Of a DNA stretch of 64,000 nt, positions 7,921 to 18,300 are shown piece after piece (position 1 is the first letter of the stretch; every line of letters starts with the position of its first letter). This DNA comes from Hyphomicrobiales bacterium (lineage in GTDB: Bacteria > Pseudomonadota > Alphaproteobacteria > Rhizobiales > Rhizobiaceae): the NCBI GenBank assembly GCA_900471925.1, contig UCGV01000007.1, positions 1 through 64,000 of the forward strand, in the 5' to 3' direction. The translations under genes were made by a program, and so were the position numbers. The notes under the pieces are model-generated. The model was not told the origin of the DNA and made no database searches. It was given only the letters and a program-made list of their open reading frames with translations.

Positions 7921-10554
7921 TCAGCGCGAAGCGGTGTCCTGTGCGGCGCTTTCGAGCGCCGCCAGAATGAAGTCCTGTTCGGTCAGCTCGTGCCGCCCGT
8001 AGAGCAGGATCTCGAAATCCTCGTCCCTGTCGAAATCGATGATGGCGCGCACGATGGTTCGCTCGCCGTCCTCGAAATTCTCATGATAGAGGGTGATGCG
8101 ATTGACCGGTTGGCCCTCGCCCTCGCTGCTGCCGAATATCAGCCCGCCGATACCGCCTGCGAACTCGGAAAAATCGATCCGATCCCCCACGGTAAAATCG
8201 CGGATCTCGTCGCGCCCGTTGCCGCCATTGTGAAGAGCCTCGAGGCTGCGGAAGACGAAGACATCGTCTCCCTCGCCGCCTGCAAGAAAATTGACGGTGT
8301 TTCCGGCGACGATGACATCGGCGCCACTGCCGCCGATCGCCGCCTCGAAATCCTCAAGCTCGTCATGGCCGATATCCGCGCCGGTGACCCGGCCCGCCGC
8401 AAGATCGATCATGACGGCCCTGATGGCGCCCGCGGCATTGTAGGTGTCGATACCGTCGCCACCGTCATAGCTGTCGTGGCCATCATCCATCCCGTGACGG
8501 GCTTCGTCATCGGCATGGATCGCGACGAGGACGACGTCGTTGCCGTCATCACCCGATATCGTATCGTCGCCGTCATCACCGGTCAGGACGTCTTCTCCGT
8601 CCCGTCCGGTAAGCCGGTCGTTACCCTCACCGCCGATCAGGATGTTATTTTCCCGGTCACCGTAAAGGCGATCGCTGGCCCTGCCGCCGATAATCGCTTC
8701 GAAGCCGTCGATCCGGTCACTGCCGATATCGCGTCCCTCGGCGAGCTGTTGCTCCAGATCGGCGACGATCTCGCGGGCGAGTGCTGCAAAATCCAGCGTG
8801 TCGAAGCCGTCGCCGCCGGAATAATGATCGTCTCCATCGTTATCGTCATCGCCATCGATGCGCGCCAGCACGACGACGATATCGTCGCCGTCATCGCCGA
8901 AAACAGTATCGTTCCCGTCCTTGGCGCAAAGAATGTCGTCACCCTCACCGCCGCTGAGCAGATTGGCGCCATCGTTGCCGGTGAGGCTGTCGTCGCCGCA
9001 GCCGCCGATAGCGGCCTCGATATCGTCGAGCCGGTCGGCTCCAATGTCCTGACCACTCGCCAGGCCCTGGGTCAGATCGATGTTGATGGCATATTGCGCG
9101 GAGGCCGCATCGTAAGTGTCGAAACCCTCGCCGCCGGCATAGGTATCGTTGCCGTCATGCTGGGTCCCTGCACCCGTGCGTTCTTCTTCACCGGAAAAGC
9201 CGGCCTTGAACAGATCGTCGCCTTCGCCGGCAACGGCGACATCATTTCCGCCGCCGCCCGTCAACACATCGTTGCCCTTGCCGGCATCCAGATAGTCATC
9301 GCCGGCATCGCCAGAGAGATGGTCGTCGCCCTCCTCACCGAATAGCCGGTCGTTGCCATTGCCACCCAAAAGTTCGTCATCGCCGAGACCTGCAATGAGA
9401 ATATCGTTTCCATCCTCGCCGAAGAGGCGGTCGTTGCCCTCCTCACCGAAGAGAACGTCATTGCCCTTGCCGCCGGAGAGCAGGTCGTTGCCTGCACCGC
9501 CGTGGATCAGGTCATTGCCGTCGCCGCCAAGCAGCCGGTCGTCGCCCTCGTCACCGCGGATGATATCGTCGCTTTCCCGACCGTAGATCGTATCGTTGCC
9601 GGCAAGGCCGGCGATCATATCCACGCCGGGCGTGCCGAGCAGCGTATCGTCACCCTCGGTACCGGTTATCTCGCGCGGCGCGGATGCCATCAGGTTCAAT
9701 AGAGCGCTGGTCCTGATTTCCGTTTGGCCGTCGCTGACATCATAGCTAAAGGTCACGTTGCCGACATAGCCGCGCTGCGGCGTGTAGAGCCAGACGCCAT
9801 CGCCATAGGCCCGGATCTGGCCGCTTGAGACCGTGATGTCGTTGATCGACAGTTGGTCGCCATCGGGGTCGTAGACCCTTGCCAGCAGGTCGTCGAGAAG
9901 GACGAGCGCCGATAGGTTCATCATTCCGTTCGCCAACGTATAGCGCCCGAGACTGACCGGCGCCCGGTTCATCGGTGCTTGCCGGTCGTCCTCGTCATCG
10001 GCCATATCCCAGGCAGGCCATTCGTCGTCCGAAAGGTCCAGGCTCGGCGGCGCGAAAGGCGACTTTGCCGGATAGATCATGCTTCCGGGCAGCCGCAGCT
10101 GCGGAAATTCAAAGAGGTCGTCATTATCGACGACACCGCGCAGATTGTCGTTGGCAGGGTCGATGACGCCGCCACGCACCGTGCGTGGCTTCGGCTCGTC
10201 CTCGGGCGGGACGGTGGAACCGGTCTGGAAACTCAGGCGCACCGCCGAGGCATCCTCGCTGGTTTCATCCGCTGCAGTTTCGCGGTTCAGCTCCTGCAGG
10301 AAAGCCGCGACATCGGCAACGATGTCAAGCTCGTCGCGGGCGGCGGGCTCTTCGTTCTCACCGGCTGCCTCATCGGTGTCATTTCGTTGTCCGGGCTCCG
10401 TCTTGCTGAACATCAGGCCGAAGGCCGACAGGGCAAAGATCGGAAGAATGAACTTCTTCTTGCCGCCGCCGCGCTCCTCCTTCTCGCGGTATTTGTTCAT
10501 CGGCGCCGTTGCCGCTTCCGAATCCGGCAGGCCGAGGGTGAGCTTGTCCTGCAT
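7921..10554 (-). CDS. RTX calcium-binding protein with N-terminal hydrophobic segment
   Basis: This 877-residue protein is probably exported by the adjacent type I system. Residues 33-50 form an unusual hydrophobic stretch (KKFILPIFALSAFGLMF) after a basic patch. An acidic, low-complexity region follows to about 200, then a cadherin-like beta domain (about 205-290: LLARVYDPDGDQLSINDI, GYVGNVTFSYDVSDG). From about 295 there are many GGxGxDxLx nonapeptides, which bind calcium and fold outside the cell. Three ~120-residue modules repeat afterwards (each with ...GGxGxDTYxAA... and ...IGxDxLxDxEAAIGG...). The C-terminal end (ILLYGRHELTEQDFIL) resembles the secretion-signal region. AGGAGGTG precedes the ATG. 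Function is unknown: structural surface protein, adhesin or partner of the peroxidase are possible. Confidence 0.82.
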   Translation of the reverse strand: MQDKLTLGLPDSEAATAPMNKYREKEERGGGKKKFILPIFALSAFGLMFSKTEPGQRNDTDEAAGENEEPAARDELDIVADVAAFLQELNRETAADETSEDASAVRLSFQTGSTVPPEDEPKPRTVRGGVIDPANDNLRGVVDNDDLFEFPQLRLPGSMIYPAKSPFAPPSLDLSDDEWPAWDMADDEDDRQAPMNRAPVSLGRYTLANGMMNLSALVLLDDLLARVYDPDGDQLSINDITVSSGQIRAYGDGVWLYTPQRGYVGNVTFSYDVSDGQTEIRTSALLNLMASAPREITGTEGDDTLLGTPGVDMIAGLAGNDTIYGRESDDIIRGDEGDDRLLGGDGNDLIHGGAGNDLLSGGKGNDVLFGEEGNDRLFGEDGNDILIAGLGDDELLGGNGNDRLFGEEGDDHLSGDAGDDYLDAGKGNDVLTGGGGNDVAVAGEGDDLFKAGFSGEEERTGAGTQHDGNDTYAGGEGFDTYDAASAQYAINIDLTQGLASGQDIGADRLDDIEAAIGGCGDDSLTGNDGANLLSGGEGDDILCAKDGNDTVFGDDGDDIVVVLARIDGDDDNDGDDHYSGGDGFDTLDFAALAREIVADLEQQLAEGRDIGSDRIDGFEAIIGGRASDRLYGDRENNILIGGEGNDRLTGRDGEDVLTGDDGDDTISGDDGNDVVLVAIHADDEARHGMDDGHDSYDGGDGIDTYNAAGAIRAVMIDLAAGRVTGADIGHDELEDFEAAIGGSGADVIVAGNTVNFLAGGEGDDVFVFRSLEALHNGGNGRDEIRDFTVGDRIDFSEFAGGIGGLIFGSSEGEGQPVNRITLYHENFEDGERTIVRAIIDFDRDEDFEILLYGRHELTEQDFILAALESAAQDTASR

Positions 10555-10564
10555 GACGCACCTC

Positions 10565-12289
10565 CTATTCCGCCGCCGAAGTCATCGGTTGCCGTTCGCT
10601 CTTTTCGACCACGAGCGGCCGTGTCTTGGGCTGGATCAGCGTGTCCTTCGGCCCGAAGGAAACCAGCTTGCCGCCCTGGACAAGGCCGATCATATCGACC
10701 GCCTGAATAGCACTCGGCCGATGCGCAATGATGATGACAATGCCGCCGCGCTGGCGGACCGCCGTGATGGCCGCCGTCAGCGCTTCCTCGCCTTCGGCAT
10801 CGAGATTGGAATTGGGCTCGTCGAGCACGACGAGGAAGGGCTCGCCATAGAGGGCCCGCGCAAGGCCGATACGCTGGCGCTGGCCGGCCGAAAGCGAGGT
10901 GCCGTGCGGGCCGAGTTCAGTCTGGTAGCCTTCGCGAAGATGGACGATCAGCTCATGGATGCCCGCGGTCTTGGCCGCGAGAATGATCTTGCGCGGATCG
11001 GGTTCTTCGGCAAAACGACAGATATTGTCGGCGATCGTTCCTTCCATCAGCGAAACGTCCTGCGGCAGATAACCGACATGATCGCAGTAGAAGTCTTCCG
11101 CCCACTGTCCGAGATCGGCGCCGTCGATACGCACCGATCCCCGCAGAACCGGCCAGATACCGAGAATGCTTTTCACCAGCGTCGTCTTGCCGCCACCGCT
11201 CGGGCCGATCAGGCCAAGCGCCTGGCCGGACTTGATCTCGAAGCTGACATCGCTCAGCAGAACCGCCCCGGTTGTCGGCGCAACGGTAGTGATATTGTCG
11301 ACCCTCAGGCTGTGGCTCGGCTTCGGCAGCGGGATGAAGTCTCCCTTGTCGGCCAGCACCGCCAGCGTTTCCTTGATACGCTTGTAGCTGCGGCGCGCGG
11401 AAACGACCGACTTCCACTGGGCAATTGCAAGATCGACGGGTGCGAGGGCACGGGTCGTGACGATAGAGGCGGCGACGATGGCACCGGCCGAAAGCTCACC
11501 GTTGATGGCGAGATAGGCGCCAAGGCCGAGAATGGCCGATTGCAGCATCATGCGCAGCACTTTGGAAATGCCAGACAGCGTGCCGCCGATATCGGAGGTC
11601 TTCGTCTGATGCTCGAGATGATACTGGTTTGCCCGCTCGAAGCGGTCGACGGCGCGGCGCGTCATGCCCATGGCGTGGAGCACATCGCTGTTGCGGGTGT
11701 TGGAATCCATGACGGCGTTGCGCGTCACGGCCGCCTTGATCATCGTCTGCGCATGGCGCCGCGTCAGGATTTCCGCAAGGATGGTGAGTGCCGCCAGTAC
11801 CCCTGCACCTCCGAGCGTCAGTATGCCGAGAACCGGATGCAGAAGCCATACGAAAAGGAGATAGACCGGTATCCAGGGAAGATCGAAGAGCGCAATCGGA
11901 CCCTGGCCGGCGAGAAAGCTGCGCAGCGTATCGACGTCGCGGCCGCGTTCGGCAGCTTCCGCCGAAGAATAGCCGTAGCGCGGCATTTCGACCACGACCT
12001 CATGGGTGAGCGGCGCAAATTTGGTATCGAGCCTTGCGCCCAGCCGCACGAGGATCTGCGACCGCAGGATGTCGAACAGGCCCTGAAAAAGATAGAGGCC
12101 GATCGCCAGCACGGAAAGCGCAACAAGCGTTGATATGCTGCCGCTGGTCAGTGCCCGATCGTAGATCTGCAGCATGTAGAAAGCGCCGGTCAGGGCGAGG
12201 ATGTTGATCAATCCCGACAGCCCGAACAGATAGGCAAAAATGCCGCGCGTGCCCTCGATCTTGTAGTCCGCCTGCTTCTTCCTTGACAT
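10565..12289 (-). CDS. Type I secretion ABC permease/ATPase (PrsD/AprD family)
   Basis: A 574-residue inner-membrane exporter that energises secretion of the RTX proteins encoded beside it. The first 320 residues hold about six membrane segments (FAYLFGLSGLINILALTGAF, VLAIGLYLFQGLFDILRSQI). The ATPase domain has Walker A GPSGGGKTT near 362, the signature LSAGQRQRIGLARALYG and Walker B VVLDEPNSNLD; the last form is typical of the AprD/PrtD/PrsD group. The N-terminal peptidase domain of bacteriocin exporters is absent, as expected for RTX substrates. GGAGGGGGAAA precedes the ATG. The next gene starts 10 bases after the stop, so the two are translationally close. Confidence 0.93.
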   Translation of the reverse strand: MSRKKQADYKIEGTRGIFAYLFGLSGLINILALTGAFYMLQIYDRALTSGSISTLVALSVLAIGLYLFQGLFDILRSQILVRLGARLDTKFAPLTHEVVVEMPRYGYSSAEAAERGRDVDTLRSFLAGQGPIALFDLPWIPVYLLFVWLLHPVLGILTLGGAGVLAALTILAEILTRRHAQTMIKAAVTRNAVMDSNTRNSDVLHAMGMTRRAVDRFERANQYHLEHQTKTSDIGGTLSGISKVLRMMLQSAILGLGAYLAINGELSAGAIVAASIVTTRALAPVDLAIAQWKSVVSARRSYKRIKETLAVLADKGDFIPLPKPSHSLRVDNITTVAPTTGAVLLSDVSFEIKSGQALGLIGPSGGGKTTLVKSILGIWPVLRGSVRIDGADLGQWAEDFYCDHVGYLPQDVSLMEGTIADNICRFAEEPDPRKIILAAKTAGIHELIVHLREGYQTELGPHGTSLSAGQRQRIGLARALYGEPFLVVLDEPNSNLDAEGEEALTAAITAVRQRGGIVIIIAHRPSAIQAVDMIGLVQGGKLVSFGPKDTLIQPKTRPLVVEKSERQPMTSAAE

Positions 12290-12354
12290 GATTTCCCCCT
12301 CCGCATTTCAAAGGCTGCCCCGTGACCGCAACCGGCTACGGGGCAGGGTTTCGA

Positions 12355-15300
12355 TCAGGACACGCCGTTGAAATCGGCTGCCTTCAGATTGTGGGTACCG
12401 GCGATCATCAACTCGAAATCGGCCTCTGGGTCGGCGTCCACATTGCCGCGCAGCACGGTCACGGCCTCGCCGTTGACCGTTTCGTGACTGACGGCGATCT
12501 GACCGGTTGCGGTGATCGCGCCCGTCTTCAGCTGAAAGCCCTGAATGCCTGTCGTCGCCGTGTCCGCATCAATGGCGGAGAAGTCGATCCTGTCTCCCGG
12601 CTGGAAGCCGTAGATCTTGTCCCCGTTGGCGGCTGCCGCCGAATTGAAGCGGAAGATATCGTCGCCGAGACCGCCATCGATGACATTGACCGCGACAGAG
12701 GCAGTGATCGTGTCATGGCCGGAGCCGCCGATGAAATTTTCGAAGTCGTAGACGGTATCCGAGCCGGTATTTCCGCCAGTCACGCTGCCGCGCCCCATGA
12801 AGCCGTTGCCGAGATCGACGGTCAGATTGCCGGTTGCTGCGGCATAGTCGAGCACGTCGGCGCCTTCGCCGCCCCAATAGGTGTCGGAGCCGTCGTTGGC
12901 ACGGGCCAGCACGAGATCGTCGCCGTTGCCGGCCCAGACCTGATCGTCACCCGCGCCACCCTCGATGACGTCGCCGCCATCATCGCCATAGAGCCGGTCC
13001 GCACCGGCATCGCCGAAGATGAAGTCGTCGTCGGCACCACCGTGGATCTGGTCATCCCCGTCGCCGCCCGCCGCAACATCAGCGCCCGCTCCGCCGGTAA
13101 TGAGGTCATTGCCGCCCTCGCCGCGCAGGATATCGGCGCCGCTTTCACCGACGATGATATCGGCACCATCACCGGCAAGTATCATATCGGCAGCCGCCGC
13201 TCCGAGAAGCGCTTCGCCATTGACCGTGCCGATCAGTGTGCGCGGTGCGGCAGGCGAAGACGGGCCGTTTTCCGTGTTCGGCTCGTCATCTTCTTCCTCG
13301 GCTTCGTTGCCGTTGCCGCAATCGTCGTCACCGCCTGCGGGAACGTCGTCATCCTCTTCTTCTTCTTCATGCTCGTCATCCGAGCCGAAGTTCGGCGTCT
13401 GGCCATCGGCGCTGACATAGCTGATGGAGCCGCTGCCATTGCTCATCGTCGTGCGGCCATCCTCGTCCGTCGTGGTCTCGTAATCCCCCGGTACAGCGCC
13501 ATCGGGCAGCTCGATCACATCCTGCGGCCGCAAGGTGCCGATGATCGTGTCGTTGCCGCCGTTGGAGCGGAAGACGATACGATGCGCCGAAGATAGTGCC
13601 GAGATGTCGATGACGTCGTCGCCGTTACTGCCGTCGATGGTGATGGTGTTCAGCGCCAGGCTGGTCTGCGAGAAATCGCCAATTACGGTGATCGTATCGC
13701 CGCCTGTTGTCCCGCCCGTCGGCGTGCCGTCATCGAGCGTGATGGCGCCGACGGTGATCTCCTCGATATTGTCGAGTTCGGCAATGACGGAAGCATTGTC
13801 CGTGCCGTTGCGGGTGATGACGATTTCCGTCTCCAGCCGCAGGCCGGTGATGCCGGCATCGACCGCCGCTTGGCGGGTGTAGATGCGGAACGTTTCGGCG
13901 CCGCCCTGGCCGCCACGACCATTGAGGTCGAACGTGTCGGTACCCGCCCCGCCATCGACGATGTCACGGCCATCGGTAGCGCCGGTATTATTGGCGTTCC
14001 AGACGATGGTGTCATTGCCGCCGCCGGCCAGAATGATATCGTTGCCGGTACCGCCATCGAAGCTGCTGGCGCTGTTGTCACCGATCAGGATGTTGTTGCC
14101 GGTAGTACCGGCGACGTCGTTCGTATCCCGCGTGACGGAGACAGTCGCCGTATCCGTCGCCGATCCATCGCTCACCGTATAGGTGAAGCTGCGCTGCTGC
14201 GTGGTCGAGTGAGTGACCGTGACATCGCCGGTGGGACCGGCGACGGCGGCGAAATTGGTGCCGTTTTCGGTGACGCCGGTAATGTTGAGCACGCTGTCGA
14301 TGTCGGTATCGTTGGCAAGCAGCGCCCATTCGGGAACGATGAAGCTGCCCGTCGCGACATTGGTGATGATGCCGTCGTCGCCCGCAACCGGCAGATCGTT
14401 GACCGCCGTGACCGAAATCGTCGTCGTTGCCGGATCGCTGTCCATCAGCCCGTCATTGACCGTGACGTTGATGACGCGAGCTACGGTTCCCGGCAGATCC
14501 GAGGCATTGGCGAAGGAGACCGTCTGGATCGCCGCCTGATAGGCTGCCAGCGTAGCCGCACCGGTGAGGATGATGGCGATCTGACCGGCCACCGACAGAT
14601 CGGTTTCAGCGCTGATGCCGGCCGGCAATGCCCCAATCGTCAGCTCATCGCCGTTCTGCGCATTGGTCAGCACGATCCGGGCTGAGACAAGCTGGCCGTC
14701 GTCATCCGTCACGACAGGACCGGAGGCAATCGCGACCGGTAAGCCGTTCTCGACGAAACTCGTCGCATAGTTGACGGAAGGAGTAGCCGCCGGCCGCGTG
14801 AACTCGACGGTGACGGTATCGATATCGACGATGTCATTATTGCCGAGCGTGGTCGACGTGAAACGAACGACGGCACTCGCCGAGAACGGGCCGGTCAGGT
14901 CGAAGCTGCGCGTGGCGCTGTTGGTCGCCGAATTGATGGTGTCGATCTGGGTGAAGGTCGTGCCGTTGGCAGAGAACCAGACGGTCACAGCATCTCCCTG
15001 ATCAAGGCCACTTTCGGTAACCGTATAGGTGATCCGTGCCGTTGTTGCGCCGGCAAGGTTCAGACTGCGCTGGATGGAGGCACCATTGCCTTCTTCGTCG
15101 AAACGAAGCTGCCCGTTGGTAACAAGGACGTCCCCTCCGGTGGCCCCACCCGTATCGCTGCTTTCGATCCATGACGACGTCCAGAGCGTGGTGCCGTCGG
15201 AGCCCGTATAGTTCGACGGGCTAAAATCGTCGCGGTATTCCCCGCGATCGACAGTATAGAGCCGGAGCTGTGGTGGGCTCAGGGCAAACTCACCATCCGA

Positions 15301-18300
15301 GAAGCGCAAGCGCTCGATGTTGAACAGGCGGTCCGTGCCATCCGAAACCGGGTTGGGCAGGGTTTCCTCGTTTCCATCCGGCCCGCCATCGGCGTCGAAA
15401 CCGGTATGATCGACGGTGATGCTGCCGTCGGCATTGCGGGTGATCGTGTAGTTCGCCCGCACGTCGGTGTAGACAGCGACGTCGATATCGCCTTCCTCAT
15501 TGCCATCGATGATCTCACGCACGATTTCGAGCTGGCTCGGGTTGAGCGTGCGATCGAACATCAGTTCGCTGAGTGTCCTGTCGCCAAACGGCTTGCTGCC
15601 GTCAGCGGCATAGACGATCTTCGTCAGCCCGTCGGACGAGCCGATCTCGTTTCCGCCGGCATCGGTGATACGGATGCGAACATTAAGCCAGCGGTCGCCG
15701 TCGATGATGTCGTCGCCGGCGAGGCCGGTGATCCTGTCACTGCCGCCGCCGCCAAGCAGAATGTCGGAAGCATCGGCCGTGTCCATGACCACCTGTTCCG
15801 TGACGCCATTAACGGTGACCGCTGTGCGCGCAAGGTGCGCGACGAGTTCGGAAAGCCCGTCGATGAGGCTCAGGTTCTTTTCAAGCAGCGAATTCGAATA
15901 GCTGTCCAGCGGGCTGCCCTCGGCCGGAATGGCCGCGGTATTCTGCAGTTCCGCCCGCGCATTCGTCGGAGTGACGCGTCCGGTCAGCACATCGTCATGG
16001 ACCCAGCCCGAGAGGCCTTCGACGAGGTCGAAACGGTCGCGCAGGATGAAGCCTTCCTGGGTGGCAAAGAGCGGAATGCCGAGATCCGAATTGGCTGCCG
16101 TCTGGTCACCCTTGTGGATAGCCCAGTCGAAACCGGCCATGCCGTTGCTGCGCTGAATGCCGTTGCCCTGGAACATGATGTCGTCGCCGGATTCGGCGTC
16201 GTAGTCGGTGTCGCTGCCATCGCCGTTCAGAACGTCGTGGCCGATGATCGAGGAGTTGAAGAACAGTTCGGAATTTTCGCCTGCCAGCGTGTCGAAACGG
16301 CCGCCGCCTTCGATCCAGTCGTTGCCCTCGTTGCCCATCAGGAAGTCGCCGCCGTCACCGCCGCGGATGAAGTCGTCGCCGAGGCCGCCGAGAACATGCT
16401 TGCCGTCAGGGCCGGCAATGATGAAATCCTTGCCTTCGTTGCCGAAGATCAGGGCGAGACCGCTGCCGCCATGCATGACGTCATTGCCGCCTTCGCCATG
16501 CAGGAAGTCGGCGGCGCCGATATCGGTGCCGGCATTGGTGATGATGTCGTCGCCCTCGCCGCCATGGACACGATCGACACCGTAACCGGCCTCGAGCGTG
16601 TCGTTACCGCCATAGCCCCAGATCGTGTCGTCACCCTCGCCGGCGACGATCGTATCGTCTTCGCCGGTGCCACCCATGACGACATGATCGCCGCCATGAT
16701 AGGCGAGGTAATCGAAGTCGCCGTCGCCATCCGTATCGCGGCGCACGACGAGAGGGGTCAGTGCCTGCAGGATGGGATCAGAGAAGATCGGATCGGCATC
16801 GACCTGCTTGCTCTGGTCCATTTCGAGCGTGTGATCCGGCGTGGAGAAGATGTCGCCCGGAAGCGCGGCCGAGCCTTCGCCTGCATCCGTGTTGCGCATG
16901 ATGATCTTGGTGAGCGAATTATTTTCCAACTCGTTCAGCAGGTTGAGGCCCTGGACGCGTGACAGGTAGTAGAAGCGATCCGCCTCCTGCAGGTTTTCCA
17001 TCTGCAGTTCGAAGACGAAGGCGAAGGTCGATCCCAGCATTCCGCCGAAATCCATCTTCTTTTCCGCAAGGCCACCGATCCAGAGGTCGATCGCGTTGAG
17101 CCCGGACTCGACCGTAGCCCAAGCGCCGGTCGAGTTCAGGAAATCAAGACGGTCGACAGGCGCACCGGCGGTGCCGAGCACGATGGCCGCTGCCGCAGCG
17201 CGCTTCTCGTCCAGTGTGGTGGCACCTGTAATCGTCGAATGCGTACCGTAAGCCGCGATAAAGTTCACGATCGACGGCGTGTTCTGCAGATTGAGGGCAA
17301 AATCCGTCCAGCTCGTATAGGGCTTCAGCTGGGTATCCTGGCCGGCCGCCTGATAGAACTGGGCGCGCGCCTGGTTGAGCGTCGGCAGGCCGACGTCACG
17401 GCCGCGGGCGATGTTCAGCGCTGCCAGATCGAGCGGGATGCCGACAAGCTGGTTACGCAACACGTCGGTGACGAATTCGTCGATCTCGTTGCCGCCCTGT
17501 CGTGACATGCCACGAATGATGGCGCCTGCCGCCTGATCATGATCGACCAGCACGTTGCCGGTCTCATCGACCGCGCCGAGTTCGAGCGGATTGAGGAACC
17601 CATCGAACAAAGTGATGTTGTCGAAGCTGAAGGTGCCGTCAGGGTTTTCAACGAGGCGGTCGATATCCTGATTCAGCATCGAATGGCCGAAGCGATAGAC
17701 CGCATGAGCGAACTCGGCGAAGATCGCCGGATCGATATCCGTCGAGGGCTCGAAGAGGAAGGCGTCGATATCGGGCTGCATTTTGCGGCCGAACTCTTCA
17801 AAGACGAGGTGCTGGTACTGCATCTCCGTCGTGAAACGGCTCGCCTGGAACAGTCGTTCGCCGTTCCACACCAGCGCATCGATCTCGGCCTGGCTTGCCG
17901 GCAGAGCGTTTACCGGTTCGAGCAGCCACTCGTTGAGGAAGGCCAAGTCGACGCTTTCCAGCACGACCTGCTTGGTATCCTCGACGATCTTGTTGTGCTC
18001 GGAATGAAAGACATGGTGGATCGACGTCAGGCCGATATTCTCGTTCCCACGCCCGTCACCGGTAATGTAATGGGCATCGAGAAGTTCGTCGTCATATTCG
18101 ACGTTCTGGCCCCGCGTGTTGACCGCAACCGGATTACCCGCCACCTCGTCGGCATCGGCCACCAGCACGCCATTGGCGATGACAGGCACGGCGCTATGGG
18201 CGATATCGTCCAGAAAGGCATGGCCGATGCGCACGGCATTGGCGGTGCTGACCGGGGCATCGGGCGTTCCGGAGACGACGATGTCATCAGCCGTGTTCGG

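Noticed and set aside
7990..9345. Long plus-strand frame (451 codons) opposite the RTX repeats
   Set aside because: It mirrors GC-rich repeat codons of the minus-strand RTX gene; its translation is a Val/Ala/Ile-rich repeat without any known fold, and it has no ribosome site.
12322..13596. Long plus-strand frame (424 codons) opposite the end of the peroxidase gene
   Set aside because: Same effect of RTX codon bias. The minus strand reads clear GGxGxDxLx motifs.
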